This document shows, piece after piece, positions 21,630-36,596 of a stretch of DNA of 64,000 nucleotides. The notes below the pieces were generated by a model. The model searched no databases and had not been told where the DNA came from. It worked only from the letters and a program-made list of their open reading frames with translations. Source of the DNA: Beroe forskalii (taxonomy: Eukaryota; Ctenophora; Nuda; Beroida; Beroidae). The position numbers and the translations under genes were made by a program. Location of the stretch: positions 62,001 to 126,000 of the forward strand of contig WFMF01000101.1 of assembly GCA_011033025.1 (NCBI GenBank), read 5' to 3'. How positions within the stretch are numbered: the first letter of the stretch is position 1; each line of letters opens with the position of its first letter.

Positions 21630-22631
21630 TTTAACCCTTAGCTCCTGTAGTGAAGTAGGTACCATTAGTTATCAGACGTTACGAAGTAACTAAATATATA
21701 ACTTATAGATGCGTTAGGGTAAGTTGCAAAGCATACAACTCTACTTTAAACAATCTAATTTGAGATGTTATAATGAAAAGAACTATATCGTTCTAACTTC
21801 TGGGATTTGTGAATAATTCCAAGTTATTCAAGTTATTCAAATTAATTCACCACAGGTGATGAACAATATCTTTACATATTTGAGTACAGTATGACAGCTC
21901 AATAATGAAACGAAGGTATGATGGTTATTCGAAATATCATAAAAAACTTTAATACAAAATATAACATCAAATTTAAAATTCAATCACAGTATACAGTTTA
22001 ACTATGTTCAACAATCAATATTGTACCAATATGTGTACAGATGGATCGATCAAATAAGGGATCGCAAAATACGCATAATTTTACCGTTTACAGGTTTAAT
22101 CTCAATAGAAATTTAATCAAAAATAAACGCACAGACAGCAAAATTGCGCGTCTTTAATCTCTATCGATTCTTCATTTGATCGAACCATCTGTACACATAC
22201 ATATAACATACTCAATTTCTAAGTCAACTAAAACGAAAAATAAACAAAAAATTTCTCCTGATATGATCGTACACACATTTTCCTTTTATATTACAGTAAA
22301 AACGGCTGTGTTTATATTCTGATTTTTCCTGAGTGATGAATTCATATATTTTACACTGACCAAAACACAATTTATTCGTTATTTAGAATCATTTGATCAC
22401 GAAATTATAATTTTCAACAAACTACAAAATCAAACGAGTTGATTTTTCAACAAACATATCATACCATAACTTCAGCTGCAATCAAAAACTACTGCATTTA
22501 ATCTGCAAAAATATAATAATCATCAAAGCAAGCAAGAATCAAACGCACGGAATTTAACCCGCCATCATTGACCAATCCTTAATAAAAAACAATGCCAATT
22601 TTTTTCCCAAAGTTAAATCGCTCACGAGATT
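21630..22631. other. Intergenic region between RPA1 and EXOC6
   Basis: About 1 kb, very AT-rich, with no gene. It must hold the RPA1 promoter (right of 21629) and the EXOC6 3' untranslated region (left of 22632). It contains a foldback element at 22030-22200. Confidence 0.6.
22030..22200. mobile_element. Foldback MITE-like element of about 170 bp
   Basis: The left end TATGTGTACAGATGGATCGA is the inverted repeat of the right end, which reads TCGAACCATCTGTACACATA. The arms extend further (GATCGCAAAATACGC against GCGCGTCTTTAATC, imperfectly). No coding capacity. This is typical of a non-autonomous DNA transposon. Confidence 0.7.
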
Positions 22632-25556
22632 TCAAAAGTTAATATGAGTCATGGATAATTTCCTTGCAATCATCTGTGGCGTGCTCGAACCAGCCCCTAA
22701 TGACGTATCAAGCGTCCTTAACTTCCTAATCACAGCCTCCAACAACTGATTCATTTCCTTATCATTCCGATTCATACTAAAGTTCTTGAGGGAGAATTTC
22801 TTGGCTTCCTTATCAAGGAATCGCTCTAGAATCCTAGCCAGAACATCAGGGTGCACATTACCTCGAGTACTTGGATTATACTCTGCAATGTACTTGTCAT
22901 AGTCGGATTGCTTGATCATGTTGATGACATTCCGCAGTTTCTGGATGGGAATCAAGAGGTTGATATTCTTAACCCCTTTCACTGGTTCATCCAGAGCAAA
23001 ACCCTCGTACGCTATAACATCCTGATCCAAGATATCCAGCGCTACTCGTGTCATCTGAGTTATGCCAGGGTCTAGGAAGATCTCAGCCAGCTTATCAGCA
23101 ATGTGTTTCCCTGCCTCTTCACAGGCCCCACAAGCCACAGATTGTTCTAACTGAGTGAAGGTTTTAAACTTGTTCTTCAGGTAAGTCAGCATGTCTGTCA
23201 TGTAATCACTTGGGTATTCCCGGGCTTCTGTTGTCGTCCAGTTGTAACGGGAAAGCTCGAAGAATTCATCGATTTTTTCAGTCAACTTCACGTGGATTTG
23301 GCGTTTTGATTCTTCCTTGACGTTGTCGAACATTTTGAGTCCGTAAAGGTCTTTGGCCTGAGTTGTAGAAACTGTACATCCGGTTTTAGATGAAACGAAG
23401 GTTTCCATGCAATGCGAATACCTCTGGAGATAAGAAGTGTTGATGCTGACCTGCACGATTTGAGATAACACCAAGTTTTTCTCCTTTATGAGATCAATCA
23501 AACAGTCGTTGAGGGTCTTAGTCAGGAGCTCATTCGTTGATTTCCGAACGAGATCATCAACTTCTGTTTGACTCAAATCAAGGTGAGTTGCAAACTGAAG
23601 GGATGCTTCGATGTATTCTTCCATTAGGGTGAATATCTCAGGAACAAGTTTAGAAAATGGAAGAAGCGACGGGAATTTTATGTCAGTTTTATCAACAGCA
23701 CTGTACGCACACCCCATTAACTGCTCAAGTTGGACATCAGAATCTACCGTGAGGGGGGAATAATTGTCTTTTCCGAATACTTCCTTGAATTTGGTTTTCC
23801 ACAAAGACTGAAGACTGTCACAGTACTTTTGGTAAAGGTTAATGAGAAGTTTGTAAAGTTTCGTGACATTCAACTCGTATCCCCCGAGAGTTTGACAGAA
23901 TAAAACCAACAAGAGTTTCAGATCGAGAAGCATTTGAGGTTGGTTTTCCGTTCGGAGGAGAAGCTGATCTAAGTTTCCCAAACACGATAAAAACAAACTC
24001 CACAGCTCGTCAACAGAAGTGTGAGTAACGAGTCCTTGCGTTGTGTGAAGCAGTGTATTCTCGATTACAAAGAACCCCACGATTTTACAGAAATATTCCG
24101 TGTTATACTGATCCGAATTCTGTGACGAATCATTGGATTGGGGGAGGAATTTGAAGGTCAAATCTAGCCTGTTTCTTCCTATCTGCATGGTATTCCTTAG
24201 CAAAGTCCTCTTTTTCACCGATAATCGAGTAGATGTGGAGACACCGATAAATCGGTGCAAAGTTCAGAAAATCGAGGGGACCATCCTCGATATTCCGAGG
24301 CTTTCTCCCTAAAATATGCTCAATTGGAATATCAGTGTTCATCGTTTGATGACTCTGCCACATCGCGTTTAACCCAATTTCATGGGACTTCTCTCGGATT
24401 GTCTTCAGGAAATCCTTCAGATCACACCGAGAAATCTCCTTGATCGTCTGCCGTGTTTTGGGAATCTGTTGCGTCATTATACTGGCGAAACTATACGATG
24501 CAATGGGCGGCAAATACGTGTGTTCCAAATGTCCGAGGATCTTGATAGCACTGTAGTAACTCTTATTATGCATCTCCTCCTTTAACTTCTCATACATTTC
24601 CAACACTGGAATACACAGTTTGATTGCCTGGATGGTGGAAGCCATGTTCTTCAGTTCTAATCGCTGAGTGATGAGGGATTGGTGGGAATCAATGAGCTCG
24701 GCGCTGTTCGCTGCCAGCATCGTGTCAACGTTGCAGATGTCGGACTGAAGACCTTTCACCATCGTTTGAACCTTGAGAAGTTCGTTGACGCAGTCAATAA
24801 AACCCTGACAGGAATGCAGGTGTCAATGCAAGAATTGGACTAATTTTCTTAACATGCTCAGATGAAAAGCTTAATTCGCCAAGTCTAAGCCATCCACATT
24901 TTTAAGTTCCTGCTCAGATGGCTAAAGCTAAATTCATCAGGAAATCTCAAGTTTTGTTGTGTACTTTTCGAAAGAGAAGTCCCATGATTTCATTATCTCA
25001 ATTTATCCAGAAGTTGACCGTTCAGACAAACAGTCTCAAAACTGGTTTTCAAATGAATACAGCCCGTTAAATTTAAAACAGTGATTTCGGGACAGTGTTA
25101 AGTGATTTCGGGACACTGAGTTTAAAAGGTTACCTGATAGTGGTAGCTGCACATTATCTCAATGTCCTTATCCAGACTGTTGATCCGTTCTGACAGGGGC
25201 AACCCCGAACTGGTTCCCTATACAAAGCCCTCGACATACAGCCCTGGAAACAGGTGGGAGTTATCCACTGTTAAACAGGAGGGGTGGGGGGAGGAACAGC
25301 GAAAACCCCCATAAACTCCGAAAAATTGAACCCCTAATGCTGGCCCCTACCAAAGTATTGGTCATGCGGCTGAAATTCCCATGAAACAAAAACTCTCAAA
25401 CCCTCCCTCGTATTTTGCCGTTGTTTTGTCTCATTTGTCCAAATCTCGACATATTATTATCTGAGTTTCACTGCTTTCCAGCTCTGACAGCAGGTGGTTG
25501 ATGTGAGTCTTCACAGAGTCAGTCATCTCAGCGTTGTTCTCTTCCGTCGCCATCAT
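22632..25556 (-). CDS. EXOC6: EXOC6 (Sec15) exocyst subunit
   Basis: Subunit of the exocyst, the eight-protein complex that tethers secretory vesicles to the plasma membrane; Sec15 binds Rab GTPases such as Rab11 through its C-terminal part. Recognised by GFIDCVNELLKV, CLPVLQMY-like CIPVLEMYEKLKEEM, YYSAIKILGHLEHTYLP, DLKDFLKTIREKS, APIYRCLHIY, IVGFFVIENTLLHTTQGL and DDLVRKSTNELLTKTL. Most of the protein lies in one exon, 24804-22632. The frame jumps at a run of five C (gene strand, 24144-24140): with four C the protein reads smoothly from RKKQARFDLQIPP to QSNDSSQNSD. A small exon ends at 25134 (RINSLDKDIEIMCSYHYQ). The probable first exon starts MMATEENNAEM at 25556. The 5' exon limits near 25200-25260 are uncertain, and one more base may be missing there. 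Confidence 0.9.
25080..25128. repeat. Short donor-proximal duplication in EXOC6 intron
   Basis: GTGATTTCGGGACA occurs twice in direct orientation (25081 and 25102), starting a few bases inside the intron that follows the exon ending at 25134. It resembles on a small scale the donor-anchored repeats of RPA1. Confidence 0.5.
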
Positions 25557-26985
25557 GCACTCAAATGAGCAAATGTTATACTGCGGGAGTTCAGGGGAAT
25601 GAGATCGCATTTAGATTCAATACAAGGAAAGGTAGATTTTTCGGGTGAATCTTGAGTATTGATGTAGTGTAAAGGTTCTATTAGAGAAAGGAGCACTGAG
25701 TAATGTAAGGGGTTGATTTTTATTACGTCATCAGCGTTTTAGGGGTGAAATGAGCATTGATTATACGGGAGAGGGAATGGGTTTCTTAGCAAATAACCTT
25801 TACTGTAAATTTCATTAAGAGGAGAAAGGGGCAAAAAGGAGAATATGGAAGGCCTATCAAGAGAACATGAACAAAGCAGTGAGACACAGAAATAAGGGCA
25901 TTCATAGAAAACGTGTATATTAAAAGCGAAACTGTTAACAGGCAAAATAACTTACAAGTTAAACCATGCCACGCTGGAATAGAGGTGAGTAAAAAGTGCC
26001 ATCAAAGTAGCAATCAGTACTTTGTGATGTCATCAAAACACCAATGCAAGCTATGATAATAACGTCATCAACACATCACTTCAAGCTATGATAATAACGT
26101 CATCAACACATCACCAATTTTATGATAATGACCATCAACACTACCTCAAGACACCAATGTCATCAACACACCACTTCAAGCTATGATGATGACGTCATCA
26201 ACACACCACTTCAAGCTATGATAATGACGTCACTCTTTACCACCAACTATATTTGCGCTGACATGAACTAGACAAACACCAATATTCCACTTTACACACT
26301 TCAATATATAATAACACAACAAACACATCTCTACCAACAATATACACACTTCACCAAATCGAATTGTTATATACTTATATAAATATTCCTTTTTGAAAAA
26401 CATATTTTCCAACGAAATCATCGAAACTATAAATATTACTGTTGTAACAACTTTTTTAGTTGAGTGACCTATTTTCTAAAACATAGTGAACTAAATTCTA
26501 CTCAGCTTTGTATCGAATCAATTACACAAAATATAAGTCCTATTTCAAACAATACCCCCGATCGTGTTTAGTTATGATTATTAATAAAATGAAATTTAAA
26601 TAAATTACAAGATCATCCCCTAGTAGTAGACAATAGACATGCATGCATTGCAAAATGGGATACTAACACAAAAAATTCCAGATCAAATGCATGGAAGAAA
26701 GCAACAGTATTTCACTGTTCTCAACTATGATGATGATTCGTCATTCCCTACGACATATCATAATTAACAGTAATTTACCTTGATCAATCTTTTTTTGGAT
26801 AAGAAAAAGAAGCAGGAAATGGATATTCGCAATGCATGAAGGTCTAATACAACTGACATGATGCTTTAAGATGTTTTCATTAGTTTTATATGAATTAAAT
26901 GATGCTCAACTATTAAATCAATATCATATATATATAAACATCCTAAAATTATCACAAGTTTTATGCAATAAACTATCATAATTCA
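25557..26985. other. Intergenic region between EXOC6 and NAA35
   Basis: About 1.4 kb. It holds the presumed EXOC6 upstream region, the tandem array at 26025-26233 and the NAA35 3' region. An acceptor-like site and open frame just upstream of 25556 leave room for a further 5' exon of EXOC6. Nothing else recognisable. Confidence 0.5.
26025..26233. repeat. Tandem array of TGACGTCA mini-element half units
   Basis: Five units of about 36-45 bp with consensus ACGTCATCAACACACCACTT then CAAGCTATGATAATG. The unit is the right half of the dispersed 71-bp family, here multiplied in tandem in one direction upstream of EXOC6. Each unit carries an ACGTCA half of a CRE-like palindrome. Confidence 0.8.
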
Positions 26986-29045
26986 TCACGTAACTTTGAC
27001 GAAAGGAACATTTTGACATATGGAAAAATCTAAAATAGGGGGCTTTTTCGAGTCCTTACAATGACCTTTCACAACTAAACTCATTTGCACACAATTCATT
27101 TTCACCACTTTTGCGAGTGAGTCCACTGAATGCTGGGCTGGAATGGTGTTCAGAATTTCCCTGACTTGTGTGAAATTATCCAGAGATTCCTTGAACAAAT
27201 CGTGTTCCTTACCTTCGGGGGCTGTTTCCACGATAGAACTTAACGTAGGGTACTTCGACATTTCTAACGGAATGGGCATGGTTATGTTGAAGGCAGCAAA
27301 CCGTTGCCGGAACCTCAGTTCTTCATTATCAAACTTCCGTTCCATGTAACCTTCAAACTTGCCCTGGAGAGCGAAGCCTTCCAGAGCCTTGATGTACCCA
27401 TGGGACATCATCTGATACACATTGGTCATCTGAAGCACCATCTGATTAGACTTATCCTTCTTCTTTCTCCTCATGTTCTTGTTCCGTTTAGCTAACTTCT
27501 TCTCCAGCGCCTCACCTTGCGTCACCTGGTCCTGTCCACAAATGATGGTTTGCCTCAGCCAACTGAACAAGTACTCCAGATAACAGTAGATGTAGTGTGC
27601 CTCGTGAATGCCGTACAGTTCCAACTCCCATCCCAGTAGCAGGTACTTTATCATGACCTCCACAGTGATGAATAGGACCCAGCAGCTGAAACTCCTGAAG
27701 TGGTTTGCTAAACTCTCGTTATTGGAAAGGTATGCATGCAACATGTTGTCAAAGTTTTCAGATTTCTTGTAAAGTTCGTTCAGTTCACTCAGCAGGGCCC
27801 CCAGTTTCCGACGTTGTCGGCCCTTATTATGACACATGGCCTGAATGTAGTCCTGTATACAAAGCGAAGTACCGTCCAGAAAACTAGTTACAAACTCTCG
27901 AACATTCGGGTCACCAAGATACGGCGTGAAAAACGAGATGGGGTAAGAAAAACTCTTGATTTCCTCCTTGATGATCTTAGCCAGGGGCTCCACCCCTAAC
28001 ACGTTATTCCCGCTGTTACCCACTAAAAAGATATAGAACAAACACGACCGAGACAGTACACAGGGTTTTGTTCGGAAAAACGAACAAAAAACCGGATTAT
28101 ACTCGACAACGTCGTACTCTCGTTTATCCTTAACATGAGTTCCACATGAGCAAATAATCGCATTAGGTACTCACACATTGCATTTCGTTCTAAGATAGCA
28201 ATGTATCGAGGTGGAGTCGACGATAACAGTTTCTGATTGATCAGATATTCAAAACCGATCATTTTCCGGTGCTTTTCATCGGATACCACTGCTTGTGTAC
28301 CGATTCCTATCGTTGATTTAATCGGTGAAACTGAGTGGAATAACTTATTGAGATCTTCCTTGAGGGACTCGATGTTTTTCTTCTCAAAATTCTGGATTTT
28401 GTGAAGCACAATCACGAGATATTTCCAGAAAGATAGCCGTTGCAGTATAGCCTTTTCACTAGGCCCAATCTCCACTCCTCGCTTCACTTTCTTGTTAATT
28501 TCATCCTCTCCTTCCTTCAACAGCGCAATAACCTTACTCGTACTCATAGTCGTGGACACATTGTACCCATAAGTGCAGGTGATGAAATCCTCCTCTTCAA
28601 AGCATCCAGCAATGGACACTATGTAGTTGATAAGTTCGCAAGACTTCAGAGCTGCGTTACAGATACTCACCAGAACACTGGACTTAATCCTCTCCACACA
28701 GTGCAGGTAGAGGCAGGTCAGGACGGTTTGAGCGAGACTGTGTCCGTCTAACCACGTACAAATACAGGACAGGATCTCGTCTGACACACCTATCACATCC
28801 TCCATTGAGGGGTTGAGGGGTAAGAGCTCCTTTACGATAGCTTCTTCAGCACAGCTTACTTCACATAACTCCTTGTTACATAACATTCCTGCGTCCATCT
28901 TAGGATCCATGAGTTCGATGGCGGACATGGCTTCGAAGAGACCGAAGTTGTCGTCTTTGACGAGGTAACCAAGGGGCAGGGCGTGGGAGGCAGCAGCAAA
29001 TTGTGAGGTGATGTCCAGCCATTTGTCTTCGAGGAGGCTGCTCAT
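26986..29045 (-). CDS. NAA35: NAA35 (Mak10), NatC acetyltransferase auxiliary subunit
   Basis: Scaffold subunit of NatC, which acetylates the N-termini of proteins starting with Met followed by a hydrophobic residue; it holds the catalytic NAA30 at the ribosome. The family signature FGLFEAMSAIELMDPKMDAGM is near the start, followed by DGHSLAQTVLTCLYLH, FEEEDFITCTYGY, GFEYLINQKLL, RFSEQNP and CVLSRS. The C-terminal half has GWELELYGIHEAHYIYCYLEYLFSWL and RFRQRFAAFNITMPIP. One exon of about 686 residues, against about 725 in vertebrates. The frame breaks once, at the C run 28065-28063 (gene strand): RFSEQNP continues in the next frame as CVLSRSCLFY, exactly as the family requires, if one C is added. 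An assembly error is more likely than a real break. Start chosen as the first Met (MSSLLEDKWLDI) before the conserved region. Confidence 0.92.
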
Positions 29046-29142
29046 CCCTGCAGAAGGGGGATTTTGGGTTATTTGGCGATAATTAGGGGTACAGTAAGTT
29101 AGTTATTTGAGGAGAATATGGGAATAAGGGGTAGGTACAGTT

Positions 29143-29693
29143 AAGGGGGCCGGGGGGGTCTGAGGTCGATTTTCGGGTTTTTGTTGTTTCTGATAGAGCT
29201 GAACGCCAGCTACCAGTAGGTTTTTACCCCATGAAAAAATATTGTTCCTAGCCGAAGTTATGAATTTTTTAAATCGCGAGTTCGCCTGTAATTACAGTGC
29301 GCGCGCAAACTTACGACGCGATTTGCCGAAAATAAACTTTAAAATCTATCTCCTCCTACAGTTTTTGAGGAAAACCCTTGAAACTTGGTAGTTATGTTCT
29401 AGGGCATAAAACAAAACTTTGAATCGAGCCGATTTTTGATTTAGGCCTCAGAAGTGAAAATAGGGCTTTTTGAAATTTGAAAATCGTCATTTTTGACTAT
29501 TTTTGGGACAGGAGCCAACTTTGAGAGGTCATATTTTCACTTCTGAGGCCTAAATCAAAAATCGGCTCGATTCAAGGTTTTGTTTTAAGGTTTTGTTTTA
29601 TGCCCTACCTACTGGTAGCTGGCGTTCAGCTCTATCAAAAACAATGAAAAAACGAAAATCGACCTCGGACCCCCCCCCCCCGGCCCCCTTAAT
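29143..29693. mobile_element. TTAA-flanked foldback element of about 550 bp
   Basis: Both ends read TTAA followed inward by GGGGGCCGGGGG, in inverted orientation. The arms extend over about 240 bp, pairing GATAGAGCTGAACGCCAGCT with its complement and GGCCTCAGAAGTGAAAATA with TATTTTCACTTCTGAGGCC. A TTAA flank is typical of piggyBac- or Sola3-type insertion; the superfamily is not settled. No coding capacity. It lies between NAA35 and FAU, in the presumed NAA35 upstream region. Confidence 0.75.
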
Positions 29694-29953
29694 TGGGAAA
29701 ATTTGGGTTATACGAATGATGTAATTTTCCTGAAGTAGCAAAAAAACGCTTGAAATTGCTTTCAGAATTATGCGGAAAGTAGGGAAACTGTAAATTATTT
29801 CATTAATGAAGCTCTGGCCTTAAAACAGAAAGAAGCAGTGAAATGTCTTGAATTTACTGAAAGAATACGTATTAACTACAAGAATGAAACCCACTGTGTA
29901 ATAAGTTAAAACAAATCACCCACTGTACACATCACAATAAATCAGAGAAATAT

Positions 29954-30349
29954 TTAAGAGTTAGAGTTGGGTCCCTTCTTCCTTCCGAAAGCACTGACAG
30001 CCGTACTGAACCTCCTGTTATACTGAATCCTCCTCTTGCACCTTCCGGTCCTCTTCTTCTTCTTATCCTCCATCTTAGCCACTTTAGGGGTCTGTCCCTT
30101 GACTTTACCAGCTCGAGCCAGAGATCCGTGGACTTTACCTCCAAGAAGACGAGCAGAAAGTCCGAGGGTTACATTCTCAGGGAGATGCTGGCAGAGGAAC
30201 ACATCCTCAGGGATCACATCTCCACCACATGTAATGACCTGGTCCTCAACTGGGATTTGGGAGGAGAACAGTTCCTTTAGGTGGGACAGGGTGTGGGTGG
30301 GTTCCAGTTGGACTGTGTGGAGGTCCGCGGCTTGCACGAAGATTTGCAT
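29954..30349 (-). CDS. FAU: FAU: ubiquitin-like FUBI fused to ribosomal protein eS30
   Basis: A 131-residue fusion in a single coding exon. Residues 1-72 are a ubiquitin-like fold ([15 protein letters not shown], ending LSARLLGG). The rest is ribosomal protein eS30 of the small subunit ([20 protein letters not shown], then a basic [19 protein letters not shown] and the typical end [11 protein letters not shown]). Family knowledge says the precursor is cleaved after the GG to release eS30. The CDS begins 13-16 bp after a likely acceptor (TTTTCCCAG at about 30367), so a 5' untranslated intron is probable. No frame problem. Very secure. Confidence 0.97.
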   Translation of the reverse strand: MQIFVQAADLHTVQLEPTHTLSHLKELFSSQIPVEDQVITCGGDVIPEDVFLCQHLPENVTLGLSARLLGGKVHGSLARAGKVKGQTPKVAKMEDKKKKRTGRCKRRIQYNRRFSTAVSAFGRKKGPNSNS

Positions 30350-32775
30350 GGTTAGCTACCTTGATCTGGGAAAAGGGAGAGTTAATTTGTCTTGTGAATA
30401 TATTTTGAAGGTACATTACATTTTACGAGTAGTAGTATTGAAATTCATGCGGCATTCCTAGAAAACCCTTTCAACAATTTTAAATTGTAAAAGCAAGAGC
30501 TGCACTTTCAGAATCCAGCTTTGGGACTTTGATTTACTTCATCAATTCAATCGAATGAAAAACACTAAAATAAAATAGTAGTGGATAATTAAATATATAG
30601 ATTTGCTGTAATATATCAGAAAGCATAACAAGGACAAGCAATATTGTAATATTGGGGGGAGTGCCACTGTTCCAATTTTCCCTGTTCCAATTTACTTTTC
30701 TGAGTTTCTGACTGGTTTTAGGGACGAGTAGGACAAATAAGGAACTAAAAACGGAAATACAGTAATTTTGAATTGATCCAGATTCGAAATATTGTTTTAT
30801 TCAAATCGATTTTGACTATTTCTATCTGAGGATTATCTGAGGTGTTTTTGTTAGCAGCACCTCTCTACTCAAAGTTCCATGTTCCATGATAGGAAAAGAA
30901 CGTGTTAGCTTCATCACAGCAACTGCCGCTATGTCACAACATTGCAACTAAATTGGGACAGTGGCACCACCCCCTCCCCCATACTCCAAATATTGTTCGA
31001 AAAACTTGGTGGCGTGATGTAACTGTAATATAAACTGTCTGTGGATTGATTTGATCAGAGAGGGGGAATTCGATGATTACTTTTCGGCACAAAATGATTG
31101 CAGCTTTTTAGGGAGTTTTAGGCAATGCAATTAATAATAGGTGATAGTTCCATGAACATTAAAATTGAGAAATCTTGGCTCATAATGTTCGAGGGAATTG
31201 GGATTTTATAGAGGTAACGTGCCTAGCCACAGACATACAAACATAATAACAACCTCGTATATAATAATATGTATATTGTATAGTATATATATGCACATGA
31301 AAGTTAAAAATTGTTGTTAAATCTTTATCAAGTGTAAACTATATAGATTATATAAACCATTGATTACTTATAAAACTCACGAAATAACATAATGTAATGT
31401 TAAATATTCGTGTACAGAAATAATCAGAATGTTATGTTAGTAGGTAAAATTATCTATGTTCAATCGAATTTGAAGAAGCTCCAAAACTTGTCTTAATTAA
31501 TTTTAGTTCTTGCGTGGAAACGTAGAAGCTTCTGTTTATTAGGAAGCAAATCAGTATGCATTGAAGAAATTGCAACTGGATGGAAAATAAGATTATTCTA
31601 CCCGTATTGAAAGCAACAAATCGTGTTTCACCCATGGCTGATAATCCATCTTCCATTTAGTAATAGGTGATCCAAATGGAAAGTCCCAAAGAAATGAAGG
31701 CCAAAAGGAAAGTCCCAAAGGAAAGAAATCCAACCAATTTTGCTTTAGTTTAAGAAAAAGATAATTTTCAATACATGTCACTAGCATTAATAACTTTCAT
31801 TTACCAAGAAATCTATTAGTAAATAATCAAGAATCACTGATAACTGATATCATTTACGCATCAAGACCCTCAACTCACTAACACAAATCTAAAGATAAAT
31901 ATAACTATGATACCAATATTTTGAAGAGATTTAACGTAATATCATATTCTCAATAATACTAAATAATTAAGCATTGTATCGTACTTTAAAATATACTGAT
32001 TGATATCATTGAAAAAGCAGATTTGATTGTTGTCAAAGAAAATACAATATATTCAAATAAATTTCGCGTTATCAGCCAGATATCACTTATTTCGGTTACG
32101 CGAGAATAAGTGACAGATTGGTGCCGTGAATTGTCAGGGACCGCTTTTTACTGAAGCGCACCATAATGAAGTATATCAGATCGTAATTTTAGTATGTTTT
32201 AACTCGAACAATCTAAGTAATTAATTAATTACGGTTTGTGCTGTAGAAATTATGCTATCGTAAATGTACTCTTTACATGGACAAAGTGTGTGCTAGAAGT
32301 TAGCCCAATCAGTGTATAACAAATTGCCCAAAATGTCTGAACGAAATACCCATGAAATGAACGGCTTGTAATGATAATTACTGCTATTAAATTCCGTACA
32401 CAAAGCAATGACCCGTGAAACCAGATCTGATCACACACACAACATCTCACATGTACACAGGACACATCATGACATTGATAGGGTCCTAACAGTCGATGAA
32501 TTCGCGACTTTTAGCCTCAATTAACGATGGGATGATTAAAATATACCGAACGGCAACTGCAAATTATACAGACAGTGTTTAGCTAATAATAACTGACAGT
32601 GTGTCAGTGTGTAACATTAGTAATCTCTGCGTGTTCTTACTCAGTAACATTATAACATAACCAGACATACTGTGACTCATGTGGCATATAACAAATCCAA
32701 TCAAATGAGAACCAGATTGGACATAAGATATCAGTTCGTATCATATTGGTTTAGCGGTTAGCACCAGAGCACCAA
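30350..32775. other. Intergenic region between FAU and macroH2A
   Basis: About 2.4 kb, AT-rich. It should contain the FAU promoter and the macroH2A 3' untranslated region. It holds an inverted-repeat element at 30651-30993 and TATA-rich low complexity near 31260-31300. Open frames at 31450-31787 and 32250-32465 show no family features. Confidence 0.5.
30651..30993. mobile_element. Inverted-repeat (MITE-like) element of about 340 bp
   Basis: The left end ATTGGGGGGAGTGCCACTGT then TCCAATTT is matched at the right by AAATTGGGACAGTGGCACCA then CCCCCTCCCCCAT. The arms are about 35 bp with a few mismatches. No coding capacity. It lies close to the 5' side of FAU. Confidence 0.62.
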
Positions 32776-35186
<2,411 letters not shown>

Positions 35187-35446
35187 TTTCTAATAAAATA
35201 TTTAGTTATCTTTTGTGTTTCTACATGATATAAACTGAATGAGACTTCATGAATGAACCAAAAAATCAGTAATTTAACTTGTCAGGACAGCTTTCTACAT
35301 GACTGACCTTATACAAGAATAAATAAATTACTACATTGTTACATTCATAACATTTTCAAAAAAGAATTTAAATCACAAAGAAAAGTTTCTTCAAGAAATC
35401 AATCTGCAAAAATAAAAATAATAAAATTTGAATATTAATTAATCAT

Positions 35447-35582
35447 TGGACTGAGGATGCCTGCACACCAATCATCTAGGTGTGACTCATTTGGATTTGG
35501 CTGTTCTTACATAGTATTTCTCGAGAAATCGTGTCAAAGTTCAAGTCCAAAATTGGAGAAAAGTCTTGCATATTGATGTGTT
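35447..35582 (+). repeat. Half copy of a foldback repeat
   Basis: Shares ATGCCTGCACACCA, TAGGTGTGACTCA (variant TTGGTGTGACTCA) and TTGGAGAAAAGTCTTGCA with 37686-37823 in the same orientation. It directly abuts the LINE remnant at 35592. Confidence 0.7.
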
Positions 35583-35591
35583 TTAAAGGAT

Positions 35592-35774
35592 TTATTCTTT
35601 AATTGTTGATATATGGATAGAATCTAATAATAATTTTTTATAATACAGCTTTAGCAGCTGCATTCTTGCATTCTGAATAAGCTGTAATTGATTTATAAGT
35701 TTTTCATTAATGCCAAAATATAGTGAATTGCAATAATCAATCCTACAAACAATACTATTGATGATCAGTTTCAT
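35592..35774 (-). pseudogene. LINE reverse-transcriptase remnant
   Basis: A 60-residue frame containing RIDYCNSLYFGI followed by LINQLQLIQNARMQLL. This matches the conserved block near the end of the reverse transcriptase of CR1/L2/jockey-like LINEs (usual form SRLDYCNSLLYG, then LQRVQNAAARL). There is no endonuclease or other RT motif around it, so it is a short 5'-truncated or decayed fragment. Confidence 0.75.
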
Positions 35775-36236
35775 CTGATCATTAGAGAAGATGAACCGTT
35801 TTTAACTGCATTTCTGATCATTATTATCTCAAAGAAAAGATAACATTACAACAACATTATCCTGCCTCTTATCGTACGCACTAACATACTTTCAGTGAAA
35901 TAACATTTCAAAGTAACTGAACTTTTAAGGATAGAAAAAAACCTATCCTCGAATATGGCTGATAAACTTCACACAGAAGTTAAATTAAAAATATTAAATA
36001 GATTGAGCAATGAATTAATAATTTAATAATTGAATCTAAAAATTTCACAAAACCATGCAAACCATAATGTAACCTACATGCTAACATGAAACATTCTTAA
36101 TCAAACATTTGTCATAGATAGTGTCATAGTGCATCTGTAAGCCATTGCAAGCTATTAAAATTTGAAATCTTCAATAGAAATATAGACAATATAGTCGATG
36201 CACTTGCCAGAAATTGTTTCTCTAGCACTCCGATGT

Positions 36237-36596
36237 CATGTCAGAGTCTGTGCGCGCGAGCGCACGAAGCTGAAGGCCCCTGCAACATCTAGCAGTTGCA
36301 ACATTTAGTAGTTGCATAAGCGTGTGTACGCCGCGCGCGCGGCACTTCCCTACGGGGAAGTGCGCCGCGCAACGCTAAAAGGGTTCACCTATCCAGGTGC
36401 TAACGTGCTCGCGGTTTACGGCTGAATAAAGAAGATGAACGACGGCGCGCCGCGCGCGCAGAACAGGGCGCTGGTTAGGGCAACAGACAGAGATATACAT
36501 TTTTAGCAAAGCAAGCCCTTCCAAAGCCCGCATAGGTGTGTGTACTGTGTACTCGCGCCCCGCGCAACGCAAACAGGAATATTTGTGTCAAGCAAG
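36237..36596. repeat. GC-rich dispersed repeat with hairpin
   Basis: A CpG-rich island of about 360 bp in AT-rich DNA. It includes a stable hairpin at about 36330-36368, where GCGCGCGGCACTTCCC pairs with GGGGAAGTGCGCCGCGC across TAC. The end (36522-36596, AAAGCCCGCATAGGTGTG onward) repeats the block at 9746-9812. Confidence 0.65.

Noticed and set aside
24130..24262. A short intron or programmed frameshift in EXOC6
   Set aside because: The two frames overlap without GT/AG ends and one fewer C in a C run restores the family sequence, so an assembly indel is simpler.
32738..32775. tRNA-like string GGTTTAGCGGTTAGCACC next to the macroH2A stop
   Set aside because: Resembles a tRNA D-arm region, but there is no acceptor stem, anticodon arm or TTCGA B-box in the right place.
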